NCBI GenBank assembly: GCA_038373865.1
Contig: JAXGGA010002961.1
Location: 1-64,000 of the forward strand
Reading direction: 5' to 3'
DNA from: Uloborus plumipes
Taxonomy: Eukaryota > Arthropoda > Arachnida > Araneae > Uloboridae
Length of the DNA stretch: 64,000 nt
The translations under genes were made by a program, and so were the position numbers. Shown in pieces: positions 12,301 to 21,586 of this stretch (the first letter of the stretch is position 1; every line of letters starts with the position of its first letter). A model generated the notes under the pieces. The model was not told the DNA's origin and ran no database searches. It saw only the letters and a program-made list of their open reading frames with translations.

Positions 12301-15300
12301 TGCTTTACACAAAGCAATAAATATATACAAATAAACAGTTTCAGCAGAAATAATGGTACCTCAAACTCAGACTAGTGAAAGTTACATTACAACTATTTTG
12401 CAAGAGAGCGTAAAAATCTTTGTCTAGTGCATACAAAGCCCTGCTGTACAGATAACCCAAAACAAGGTTTAACACAAAAATTCAAGAATTCAACACACCA
12501 AGTCAAAAATGTTAAGTTTTTTTTTTCCATTCAATTTTTTTTCATTTCAATTGTTTTAGAATAGATGGAAATTAATTACAACAATAGATTGATCTAACAA
12601 CAAACAAAAAATATGAGGAAACATAAAATTGTAAGCTTATATGTAACACATATTTTTGTAACTATACTTTAGTAAGTACAAGATAAGAATTCATTCACTT
12701 CCTTAAACAATTTAAAATAACTTAAATAAATATTCCGAAGCCGACTGTTAGCTTTGGGAATTACTTGCAACACATTCATGGGTTGCGTTCATTATGGGGA
12801 CAACACACTGCTGAGAATTTGTACTGTACAAATATCGCAAGCAGTGCCTCTGTATAGCAACCCTAGTCTTAAGACTTTGTGAACTTCCTTTGTTTTAGGA
12901 ATAGTCAAAATACTCAAAACAGCTTTCTACTTTGTGCACATCTTAAATAATACTAGAAACAGCTAGGTATCTAAGTCATAGGTGTTGGTGACAGGGTTGG
13001 CAAGTTTTTGACAGTCGGAGGTTTTATCCGGTTTTAACCGTGGTTTTTACCGTCATGTCAAAAACCCCTTTTTGACATGGTTTTTGACATAATTGTCAAA
13101 AACCTAAATTTCTCTCCAAAATATGTTTAAATTTGATATTGATAATCAAAATACATTTTCAAATTTATTTTACAATTTCTGATTTCAGACACTGAAGTAA
13201 ACTTTTGGAGTTTTAGGTTATTATAATAAAGTGTAATAAGCAATCCTAAACATAATTGTAACTAGGTAATAATGGTAACTAGCATTTTAAAAAATCAAAT
13301 GTATGGCTTTTGAATATGGCTTTATTACTTCGAGAAATTACTGTAACAGGTTTTTTTTATTTTAAAAATGAGGTGGGTACATTAATTAAGTGCTGTGTGT
13401 CTTTCAAATATTAAAATTTTTTTGGAAAATTTAGGAAAAAGTAGTATCTCAGTAATAAACTAATCACTAGTATTTCTAAAATCTATATTGTAAAAGAAAA
13501 AAAAGTGATGGAGAAATTGATAATTTAAAAAATAATTGATCGACCAAGCCAATTAGTTAACGGATTATGAACAACTGATTAATCGGTAATCGGGCAATTT
13601 ACTTATTGGTGTATCCCTAAAAAGTACTGCTTGAAAATATTGCACACAAGTTCAGTATTTTAACCTTTCTAACTGAAATAAGATAAGTGTAACCTGAAAT
13701 TTCAGAGCCAGTCACACACGTTATTAGATGTCGCACACGTTACAACTGTTTTTGTGCATTTTCTCCCAAATTCAAACCAATTTAAAGATAGATAAAAATG
13801 TAACACAAATCCTCACACTATATTCTAATTATTCCAAAACAAAAGAATAGCAGTTTACTTCACAATTCACAGGAAAAAAAATAAGCTGTATAACTTTATA
13901 ACAAATTGCAGTTTTCAGTTGTCACACACATTACAAGTTTTGAAAAATTTATAATAAATTGTAAAACACTAGGAAAAATAAAATTGTGCATGATATTAGC
14001 TTACAAAAGGATGTTTAATAAGATAATATTAACCAATGCTTGATTCTTCGATGCTGCTCTAGTAAAAAAGGACCTTAAAAATAAAAAAGTGTGTACAAAT
14101 GTCACACATGTTACCGTGGAATCGCCCAGTAATACTATTGAAACAATAAGCTTATTTTCCAGTACAGAATATTTATAGTAATTCTCAGATAAAGTTGATT
14201 ACAAAAGAAATAGCAATAACTAGTAAATAAATAAATAAAATAGTTTGATCAAAAATACTTAGCAGATTTGTACATTGAGTATTAATTAATTTAGTTTCGC
14301 TTTTACTCAAACGGAAAAAAAAAAATACGGTAAATTCTGATGTAAAGATTTTTAGATTGATAAAATAGCTAATTAGTAGTTATTAAAACATGTAAATAAA
14401 ACTGCTTTAAAAACTGGATTTAACTTTTAATACTTTTAACTTTTTTCATGACATAACAAGTTAATTTAAAAGAATGAGAATTAATTTTCAATAAATTTAT
14501 TAATTTAATTTTTATTAAACTTGACTGATAAGATAGCTAATTAATAGTTTTTAAACATTTAGACAAAATTTCTTTAAAAACTGGATTTAAGTTTTAATAT
14601 TTGTAACTTTTTTCACGGCATAACAAGTTCATTTAAAAGAATGCAAATTAATTTTCATTACATTTATTAATTTAATTTTTATTAAACTTGATTGATAAGA
14701 TAACTAATTGATAGTTATTAAAACATTTAAACAAAACTTAAAATTTGGATTTAAGTTTTAATATTTGTATCTTTTTTTTCACTCCATAACAAGTTAATTT
14801 AAAAGAATGTGAATTAATTTTAATTAAATTTATTAATTTAATTTTTATTAAACTTGATTGATACGATGACTAATTGATAGCTACATAAACATTGAAACAA
14901 AACTACTTTAAAAGCTGGATTTTGACGTTTTCGACATGTCATGTAAAAAACTGGTTTTTGACGTCAAAAACCCAACCCTGGTTGGTGACATACCTAGTGA
15001 GAGTGGATTACCCCAAGTCTCACCCAGACAAAAGATACACTCCTTTCAAAATACTTTTAAAGGAAACAATACTAAAGAGTGGATTTTAATATCATTTTTT
15101 ACGTGTTTGTAACCAGCTAATATGATTCAGAATTACAATTTGAAAATTGTACAACAGAATTAAGTAATAGAACAGTACTTCCAGGAAAAAAAAATGTTTG
15201 CAACTATGGTGTCTTAAATGCATAGATACAAGCTTGTAAAAGTGGGAAAATGCTATTTTCAGCAGATAGTGACATATTTTAAGGACATATAGTCCAAATG

Positions 15301-18300
15301 TGTGATGTAACAAACAGCTGATTTCTTTGTTTTAACAGTCATTAGATTTTCTAAAACTATTACGATGAACATAATAATTACCAAATTAAAAAACGCTTAA
15401 CTCTGCTTTTGAAAGTTAAAAGCTTCATGATTTAATTTCTTCAATCAGAGAAGATATTTCTTTGGAGGCAAGGCACCAGAGAATTAATGCTAAAGCAAGA
15501 AAGTTTGCATGAATGGCATTACTATCTCTATTACTTTTAACACTTATAGTTATCCCAGACCAAAAAAGGAGCAGGACACTTCTAGATTAAAGAGGATTTG
15601 AGTTCAGTTGAAAAGGCACTTTTTGAGTTTAGTAACAGCAAAAAAAAAAAAAAAACCCTAGGGTGTGAACACTTTTACACCCCTTTAAAAATGGTAAATT
15701 TCTCAAAATTTGTAGTTTTGCTATGAATAAATTGAACTATTTTAAAATTTCTGTTGAAATAGCTGTATAACAACTTGCACTATGCATTCAATTTTTAATT
15801 CTACACTGTTTAGATTCTAAAAAAAAATTAATACACTGCTCGACATTGAAAATGCAACACCAAGAAGGAGTGGTCAGAAATTGATGAAATTTGGTAAGAA
15901 GACAGAGACAGCATGGAACAATAAGTGATATTTATTTCAAAATAAATAAGCAAAATTGAGAGCGAGGACGACGTCGGCTCAGTAAGAAGTAGGACCACCG
16001 CGGACAGCGATGCACGAAGAAACACGTCTAGGCATGGAGTCAATAAGCCTGCGGATGGTGTCCTGAGGGATGGCACTCCATTCCCTTTCAACCATTTGCC
16101 ACAGTTCGTCCTCTGAACGAGGCAGTAACAGGTTATGCAAACGGCGTCCAATCACGTCCCACACATGTTCGATTGGTGACAAGTCAGGAGAGTATGGTGG
16201 CCAGGAAAGCATCTGTACACTTCGTAGAGCATGTTGGCTGATTCGAGCACTGTGAGGCCGTGCGTTATCCTGTTGAAAAATTGCATTTGGAGACCCTGAA
16301 GGTAGGGGATTGCCACCGGCCGCAGTACATTATCTACATATCGTTGGGCCGTCATAGTGCTCCGAATACAAACTAGAGGTGATACGGAATTGTATGCAAT
16401 AGCGCCCCAAACCATTATGCCACGTTGTCGCGCTGTGGGGCGTTCCACAGTTACTGCCGGATTCAATCTTTCTCCACGTCGACGCCACACACGTATGCGA
16501 TGACTATCGCTGGACAAACAGAAGCGGGATTCATCTGAGAACACTACGGTTTGCCATTCTGCCATCCACGTCGCTCTGGTCCGGCACCATTCCAAACGTT
16601 GGAGTCTGTGCTGTGAGGTCAATGGCAGTCTTCTTAGCGGGCGCCGTCATTGCAGGCCATGTGCAACGAGTCTACGGGAAATGGTTCTGGTCGACATAGG
16701 AAAATCCAGGGTATCTTGCATGTGCTGCAGAATCGACGTACAAGTGACTTGCGGGTCCGCCACAGCTTGTTGGTGAATCCGTCGATCCAAGCGGTCTGAC
16801 GTCACTCTGGCTGCACCTGCACCCCTCAATGTGGCTACATTTTCTCTTTCCAACCATCTCCGACACAGCCAATGCACAGTGCTTGCATCAATGTGGGTAT
16901 CAGCTGCAATTTGACGTATGGACAAACCTCCCCTTCTTAGTCCGATCACCATACCCCTTGTAAAGTCGTCTATATGCTGGAAGTGTCTTCGTTGAGGACG
17001 GCGTGGCATTTCCTCCTATCACACGTATCCTTCGAGACAAAAACCAAATTTCTCCGATAATTAGTCTGGCAGAAAAACCAACATGAACATAGCCCACTTT
17101 TCAACTTCATTCTCTTATATCTTACTTCACGTGCGTCGGAGAGCTGCGCATTTCATATCATTTGCATAACTCAGTGACGTGCATCTACGGTAAAATTTGC
17201 ATGAGTTTCTGACCACTCCTTCTTGGTGTTGCATTATCAATGTCGAGCAGTGTATAATTCTTACAGTTTCAGTAAAAATTAATTAATATATATATATTTT
17301 ATAAATAAATTTTACCATCATTATAATAGCTTTGATGGCATCAGCAGTAGCTTGTTGATCATTTGGCTCATCCACAAGGGTACTGCCTAAATATTTAACG
17401 TAAAATGTTATACCATCTAACACAGGTTCTTTGATACTATCATCCCATTCTTCTGGAAGTTCTATAAAGAATCCAAAAAAAGAATAAACAAAGTTTGTTA
17501 ACTATTCATCATATAATAAGTAAAATATTACAAAATTTAATTTTGGTAAGTTTTCAGTATGATACAGTGAGAGGTGAAAGCATTGTCACCTTTTGCAAGG
17601 TTTGATCCAAAAGTGAATATTACACCGTACACACTCGTGTGGAAACCGAGCAATTTAGTGCAAAAAATAAGGTAAAAAGTTATGAGGTCAACTTATACGT
17701 GGGACAGAATTTCCAAAAACTTTCCTCTAATGCTTATAAAAACCCTACTAAATGTAAAAATTTCAAGAATTTTGAAACAAATGCTAAAAAAGTAAATACG
17801 CATCCAAATTTTAAATGGCTTTGCTGTGAAAATGACAAAATTTCAGTAAAAAATAGAGCCGACTCAAAAAAGGCAGGATTTTGCCGATAGTCGTTTGCGT
17901 AAAAATTAATGCTATTTGAAACAACCATGAATGCAATATGGATATATTTCAATATTTCATCAATATTAAATCAAAACAAAAGAAAAAGTCAACAAAAATC
18001 GTAGTAGTAAAGGCAAACCCATTATTACAAAAAAAGAATTGCAGACTAAAACTAATGAAATATGATTCAGATTTTAGACATGCTTTTTTGGAAAAAAAAA
18101 AATAAATAAAAGTTTTCCCTTCAACAGATTCAGTAAGGATTATGTTCTCTTTTGTTTGAAATGAAAATTGTAGAAGAAAGATTTGTTCAAAAATGGGGGA
18201 AACTTTACCCTAATTAATATATTAGGGTTTTTTGGTTTGTAATTCTAAAGACAAGTGGTTTGATTAGGGATGAACAACCTTTTTAAGATAGAGGGACACA

Positions 18301-19354
18301 AAGAATTGTATTGATTAGGTTGAGGGCCATGGGGAGGAAGGGGGTCATAAAAATGTGCGATGTATTTAGCATTGTATTTTTCAACAACATGTATAACTTT
18401 ACCACAAGTGGTTAATTTCTGAACTCATGTAGACACAATGGGGTTAAACCCATTAAATAAAAATATTAATGTAAAAATAAACAAAGCTGGAAAGTAGCAA
18501 CTACAACTTAATATAGTTATTCATTATTTGGTTTTTAAAAAATTAAACACTGATGATTAAAATTAATGATATTTAAATAATATTTAGATAAAACAGAATG
18601 CACAGTAATGAAATTATATGATATCATATGAATTTGAAGTTATAATCACTTTAGAATTTTCATTCAAATTAATTATCTTAAACAGGGTAGTTTAGCAAAA
18701 AATGATTTTAAAGAAGATGCAATCTATTGAGTTAATAAGTACTACTTGTAGTAAGGTGTGAAAAAAAGGTCCCCCCCCCCCCCCAACAGGGTAATAGTTG
18801 AGAGCAATAAATGCTGAAAGCCCAGGTATAATGATCACACAAGCGAAAAATCGTCCTACCTTAAACATCAGTCAAAAGCACACTACAAGTAATCAAGGAC
18901 AAATTCTAAAATTTTTATTCGAAGATAAAGGCCTTGAAAAGGTTGTGCTGTTCGCAATACTCGAACTGGGGGATATAAAATTGCGAATGAAATTATTTAT
19001 CGCACAAATTATAGATAATACTTCTACATTGGGTAAATGGAGATTTTTTCACACATTCATGATTGCTATGTGCGTTGCATTGCAGCTTTATAAAGTAGTT
19101 AATAAAAAACTGTTTTAACAGAAACAATATTTGTTTAAAAACTATTCAAAAAATATTAAATACATTGTAACATTTTATGAAAAGAAAAAGAGAAATTGAA
19201 GATTTAAACGCAATGGATAAGACTGCATAAATTTCAAATGAAATTCTTAACATATTTCTGTTTATTTTTAAAACTGAAATTACTCACTCTTGTGTTTCAA
19301 TCGGCCAAATAATCCCGATGATCCCACCCGAACTGCTTTAAGAATTGAAGCCAT
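3257..19354 (-). CDS. LDLRAP1/ARH-like PTB-domain endocytic adaptor (incomplete)
   Basis: Multi-exon minus-strand gene. Exons found are 19354-19288, 17461-17316, 10680-10568 and, less certainly, 3394-3257. The first three join in frame (phases 1, 0, 2) and give a protein that starts MASILKAVRVG, continues with KLPEEWDD, and has the PTB core FYVKYLGSTLVDEP, KKLKRVALTVNPKGIL and DFSIYR. This order matches the human LDLRAP1 (ARH) pattern: KLPENW, then KYLGMTLVEQP, AKASGKKLQKV, and SIYR. Proteins of this family bind NPxY tails of LDL-receptor-type receptors through the PTB domain and recruit clathrin and AP-2. The exon or exons for the second half of the PTB domain were not found between 10568 and 3394. 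The fourth exon holds a clathrin-box-like LIDLG, as expected for the tail. The AP-2-binding end may lie left of the window. GULP/CED-6 is a less likely alternative, because the LPE-W lead-in is typical of ARH. Confidence 0.8.
3395..4345. other. Intronic sequence, nothing recognised
   Basis: AT-rich sequence between the putative tail exon and the Helitron. I looked on the minus strand for the missing PTB exons (expected near SYC, FAYI and AFxxA motifs) and saw none. No paired terminal repeats or long reading frames were found. Confidence 0.5.
5017..5383. repeat. Inverted plus direct repeat inside the Helitron
   Basis: About 42 bp beginning GTGTTACCGAAAATGTCAGA (5017-5058) recur as the reverse complement at about 5266-5308. 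Each is followed on its right by a copy of a roughly 73-bp stretch starting GCTATTCAGTTAC and ending CCAAACCTCCCAGCC (about 5067-5141 and 5311-5383). A simple terminal-repeat insertion does not give this pattern. It looks like an internal element combined with a local duplication. Confidence 0.7.
5812..6014. mobile_element. hAT-type MITE nested in the Helitron terminus
   Basis: The 203-bp element starts CAAGGGCGGATCCACC and ends with the inverted match GGATCCGCGCCTG. It is flanked by the perfect 8-bp duplication GTGCGGGT (5804-5811 and 6015-6022). An 8-bp duplication with CA..TG ends is typical of hAT. Its right part carries a run of G's mirrored by CCCCCCC. Removing it and one duplication rejoins the Helitron 3' end exactly, which fixes the order of insertion: Helitron first, MITE second. 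Confidence 0.85.
6031..6565. other. Intronic sequence with a possible old element edge
   Basis: No gene is seen. Around 6524 a stretch starting CAGTGCCAGATCTAGGGAG looks like the left end of a hAT-like MITE, but no matching right end was found, so it is not called as an element. Confidence 0.4.
6574..7090. mobile_element. hAT-type MITE with GC-rich right end
   Basis: The element is 517 bp and is flanked by perfect 8-bp duplications GCAAATTT (6566-6573 and 7091-7098). The left end CAGTGATGTATATATG pairs with the inverted right end CAAGGGCGTACATAAAGGG. The right end carries a dense GGGGCCCGGGCCCCTCGGGCC block. No transposase frame is seen. The 92-aa minus frame across 6794-7072 starts inside the element and has no recognisable domain. 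Confidence 0.8.
7259..7992. mobile_element. hAT-type non-autonomous element, 734 bp
   Basis: Perfect 8-bp duplications ATAAAGAT lie at 7251-7258 and 7993-8000. The left end CAGGCAGGTGCCGTC pairs with the inverted right end CAGAGGCGTGACGTC, and both ends continue into the motif AAGGGTAGGCAG / AAGGTAGGCAG. The 91-codon plus frame at 7538-7813 lies wholly inside and shows no hAT dimerisation or RNase-H motif. It is either chance or a much decayed fragment. Confidence 0.8.
8080..9480. other. Homopolymer-dominated, probably corrupt sequence
   Basis: Nearly the whole stretch consists of runs such as TTTTAAAAAA, CCCAAAAAA and GGGGGAAAA, unlike the ordinary AT-rich intron sequence on either side. 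Apparent reading frames here (for example 8978-9296) are poly-lysine/phenylalanine artefacts. The right edge (9450-9480, GAGGAGCCAAGCCCCTTGCG) resembles the GC-rich right end of the MITE at 6574-7090, so a copy of that family may be the underlying sequence. The likely explanation is uncorrected long-read consensus or an assembly patch. It falls where the missing exons of the LDLRAP1-like gene could be. Confidence 0.65.
9481..10567. other. Intronic sequence, nothing firm
   Basis: No exon or complete element is seen. It contains a run of A's at 9642-9660. A stretch at about 10063, CAGAGTAACCCCTTGTTACA, resembles the end of a pogo-type MITE, but its partner was not found. The 60-codon plus frame at 10021-10203 lies over that stretch and a C/A homopolymer and is not a gene. 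Confidence 0.4.
10568..10680 (-). CDS. LDLRAP1-like gene, exon 3 (PTB core)
   Basis: The acceptor TATTTTAG precedes AKSSAKKLKRV, then TVNPKGIL and DFSIYR, and the donor is AG|GTAAGTG. It is 113 nt, starts in phase 0 and ends with two bases of an AGN codon. AKxSxKKLxxVxLxVxPxGI is the ARH-type PTB strand order, and SIYR begins the strand that in human LDLRAP1 continues as ISYC. The partner exon was not found. Confidence 0.9.
11355..12002. repeat. Foldback element (long imperfect inverted repeat)
   Basis: The left arm (about 11355-11540) and the right arm (about 11825-12002) are inverted copies. They share GAGCCAGCAA / ACTAGCAACGTT at the ends, then CTTTAATATACCTTTCCCT, GAGTGGTTGCGTTTTTTA and AAAAATAGTGA further in. 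Arm identity looks to be roughly 80-85%. The loop is about 285 bp and no open frame is inside. It is a MITE or foldback type in intron 2 of the LDLRAP1-like gene. No clear flanking duplication was identified. Confidence 0.7.
12003..12991. other. Intronic sequence, nothing recognised
   Basis: Ordinary AT-rich sequence between the foldback element and the hAT element. I found no exon-like frame on either strand and no paired termini. Confidence 0.4.
12992..14980. mobile_element. hAT-type non-autonomous element, about 2 kb
   Basis: Perfect 8-bp duplications GTTGGTGA lie at 12984-12991 and 14981-14988. The left end CAGGGTTGGCAAGTTTTTGAC pairs with the inverted right end CAGGGTTGGGTTTTTGACGTC, and both carry repeated GTTTTTGAC motifs just inside. 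The interior has no transposase frame, and its right third is a tandem array (14345-14915). A second hAT-like terminus near 13560-13615 (GGTGTATCCCTA) suggests a nested or older element. It lies in intron 2 of the LDLRAP1-like gene. Confidence 0.8.
14345..14915. repeat. Tandem repeat, unit about 167 bp, 3+ copies
   Basis: The phrase GATAAGATAGCTAATTAATAG and variants recurs at 14359, 14527, 14694 and 14860, giving spacings of 168, 167 and 166 bp. Between them the order is constant: AAAACTGGATTTAA, AATATTTGTAACTTTTTTC, ATAACAAGTT, AAAAGAATG, then TTTATTAATTTAATTTTTAT. The array lies inside the hAT element 12992-14980. Confidence 0.85.
14989..15831. other. Intronic sequence, nothing recognised
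   Basis: No exon or element termini were seen. There is a run of A's at about 15640 and short frames of low complexity. Confidence 0.4.
15834..17252 (-). mobile_element. Tc1/mariner-like element (inactive)
   Basis: The element is 1419 bp with near-identical inverted ends (CACTGCTCGACATTGA, matching over about 47 bp with one mismatch) and a TA on each side (15832-15833 and 17253-17254). It carries a broken transposase on the minus strand. It sits in intron 2 of the LDLRAP1-like gene, with its right end about 63 bp from the donor of exon 2. Confidence 0.93.
15979..17009 (-). pseudogene. Tc1-type transposase, stop and frameshift
   Basis: The N-terminal part (17009-16647) has a helix-turn-helix with SIRQIAADTHIDASTVHWLC. 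An in-frame TGA at about 16647 follows GLQ, and the same frame resumes with LTSQHRLQRLEW and the first catalytic Asp in VVFSDESRF. Near 16280 a one-base shift moves the frame; the second Asp (QQDNARPH) and the Glu (SPIEHVWD) are read in the other frame down to the stop at 15979. By my count 32 residues separate the second Asp and the Glu, against 34 in Tc1 itself. Two breaks make it non-functional. Confidence 0.9.
17316..17461 (-). CDS. LDLRAP1-like gene, exon 2 (PTB start)
   Basis: The acceptor TTCTTTATAG and donor ATG|GTAAAA bound 146 nt, phase 1 in and phase 0 out. It encodes LPEEWDDSIKEP, then ITFYVKYLGSTLVDEP and ATADAIKAIIMM. YLGST with the preceding LPE-W and the following ATAxAIK is the N-terminal half of an ARH-type PTB domain. 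Confidence 0.93.
17462..19287. other. Intron 1 of the LDLRAP1-like gene
   Basis: Intron on the minus strand, with donor AGA|GTGAGT at 19287 and acceptor at 17462. It holds a C homopolymer at about 18771-18784. The plus-strand frames 17639-17890 and 18798-19118 have no recognisable motif and no splice context. No complete mobile element was identified. Confidence 0.6.
19288..19354 (-). CDS. LDLRAP1-like gene, first coding exon
   Basis: It starts at ATG 19354 and encodes MASILKAVRVGSSGLFGRLK, then HK plus one base, followed by donor A|GTGAGT. The one spare base joins the AA of exon 2 to make a Lys, giving the KLPEEW sequence that matches the family. A short basic and serine/glycine-rich leader before LPE is typical of ARH proteins. 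Confidence 0.88.
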
Positions 19355-21507
19355 AGTAATATCGTTGCAAGTCAATGAAATTAATCAAATAACTTATAAC
19401 GCCGAAATTAAATTTATTAACAGGATTGCGCTACGTTCTCTGATAAGGAAACAAGATTTTTGTTGCAGCGCCCTCTGCAGTTTTCGCAGTGAAATAATTT
19501 GCATACATTGTTTCGGTTTCAAAACTGAATAACTTCTTTCCTCAAAAATATCTTTTCAATTCCCTTTTCTTTTTTCTTTTTTGATCAAACCAAGTTTTTT
19601 CCATAAAAAGGGTATTTTTTAGTTTCTGAGCTGTAATTTTGCAGTATGTCATTATTAGTTTGAGTTATGTTTAAGAAACTGGCAGCATAACAAATAACAT
19701 GTTGCGGTTCTGCTCGATCGCTGCGCGGGTTAATTTGGTAACAAAAATGAAACTAATAAATTTTGAACAAGAATTTGAACCATAATTTTTAATACATGAA
19801 TTTTACTTGACATGTTTAAAACAAAAAGTAAAAACAAATAGTTCTGAAGTTCTCCATACGTAACACATCATTATTACTGTAATTTTGTCTGTGTGGTTAT
19901 TTAAACAAAAGTTAGAGGTAATGTAAACTCATAGACTCGGCTTAGCAGTTGTGACTTAAGAAATCAAATGTAAGTTTTGAAACAGGATGAGTAATACTTA
20001 GAGATTACTTTATTATTATAGTTTTTTTTTATTAAGATTCACGCTTTTGTCTAAATTATCGAAATATTCCCGATACCGTACCCTTTGTAGTCCAAAAGTT
20101 TACTCTTTCTTGATGAAATCTTGAAATTCAGAAATATTTTTCTCCTCCCATCTGAACTTGTATTGATAACATATCTATTATGGGCAAGGTTTACCATTAT
20201 GTAGTCGCTTAAGCGAAATTGGTGATCACTAATGAAATTGGTGGATTATTTTAAATTTTAATGTTTTTTGTGGTATAATTTATATATTTACAGAATTTTT
20301 ACATTTGAATGAAACTAAGGATGTCAAGGGCTCCAATCTTACTCCAACCAGGTTACTGCAACTTTTCTAACTTTAAACAAGACTGAGTTATGTACTGGAC
20401 TAAGTTTTCTAACTTTTTCTGTCTCATCACAGTAAACACCAATCGCACAATGTAATTCTCTATACCCATATCTTCTGTTGCAAAGCTTTTTAAATTTCTT
20501 ATTACAGAAGAAAACTATTGAACTATTCTATCAAGGTCTGTTAAATTAAGCCAAGCCTTGTGATGTCATTTAAATTTATTTAAACAAATTTGCTCAATAT
20601 ATTAACACACGGATAATCTTATGAGACTATTGTACAACTGATGTTCCATATAATGTATTATCCATTGTAATTAAGGATTATTATTATTATTATTCTTTTA
20701 TTCATTTTTTGCAGCTTTCATGCACCCAAAATAATTTTGAAACCTCGCCAAATTATCAAGTACATATCCAATTTTTAAATTATTTATTGCACTTTAAGAT
20801 CAGAAGGGAATTAATAACAAAAAAGTAAGGGATTGGAGCTTGCGTTGTTATTTTTTCAAAGGATTAATATGACATATAGCAAGCTTTGAATAAATTACAG
20901 GTACATTTTTATGTGTATTTGATGTATTGCATAGTTATGTTCAACAGATTTTATCTGTTGAAAATATGAATGCTATGAAGTATCAGTTTTTTTTGCCATA
21001 TGTTGAAAATGAATCATGCAATAAATCCTGTAATAAATTGCTTAATGCAAGAATAGGGGTAATAATAGTTTTCTTGAAATGTTGTAAAATTTTGAGGAAT
21101 AATGATCTAAAAAATATGTATGTTTTAATTTTGAAAGATCTTACTCTAACTGCAAGAAGCAAGTGAGATTTTCTCAAGCATTTGTGCTCTAACCGAAGCT
21201 CTGGTGTGAAGGAGATTGCAATTTACAATTTTCGGAAAACCAGCATAATTATTTGATTATTTTCAACTTTTAAGTATTGCTTTTTAGTAAAAGTTTGTGT
21301 TCAACATTTCATTTTTTCCATTTTTTGCTATTTATTCCAAAATTGTTTTTATTTAACTAGATTTTCTTAATAGCTCAAAATATAAGACATTTTTAAAATC
21401 TAATCAAATATAAATAACATTTTTGTAGGATAGTGCAAAAGGAGAACGTTACTATTTGTTTCATTTTTATTTACAATCGATTTACATCATTGTTTGAACT
21501 ATTTTAG
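19355..21507. promoter_or_regulatory. Head-to-head intergenic region, likely promoters
   Basis: This lies between the divergent start codons of the LDLRAP1-like gene and the ATM gene. CpG-containing, less AT-rich patches occur at about 19400-19500 (GATTGCGCTACGTTCTC, CAGCGCCCTCTGCAG) and 19710-19735 (GCTCGATCGCTGCGCGGG), and are the best promoter candidates. The ATM start codon lies one base after a splice-acceptor-like TATTTTAG, so at least one non-coding 5' exon of ATM should lie in this interval. I could not place it. Confidence 0.4.
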
Positions 21508-21508
21508 T

Positions 21509-21586
21509 ATGGATGACTATGAAATAGCAAAAAGATTGAGGGACTGCCTTGTTCAAATGATTGAAGGAAAAGCTTCAGAAAAGAAA
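21509..21586 (+). CDS. ATM: ATM exon 1 (coding), residues 1-26
   Basis: The ATG is at 21509, one base after the acceptor TATTTTAG. It encodes MDDYEIAKRLRDCLVQMIEG and ends ASEKK|GTAAGC in phase 0. Human ATM ends the matching segment with ATERKK. The acceptor before the ATG implies an upstream non-coding exon. Confidence 0.88.

Noticed and set aside
18798..19118. 106-codon plus-strand frame in intron 1 of the adaptor gene
   Set aside because: No recognisable motif, no splice context, composition like the surrounding intron; it starts beside a C homopolymer.
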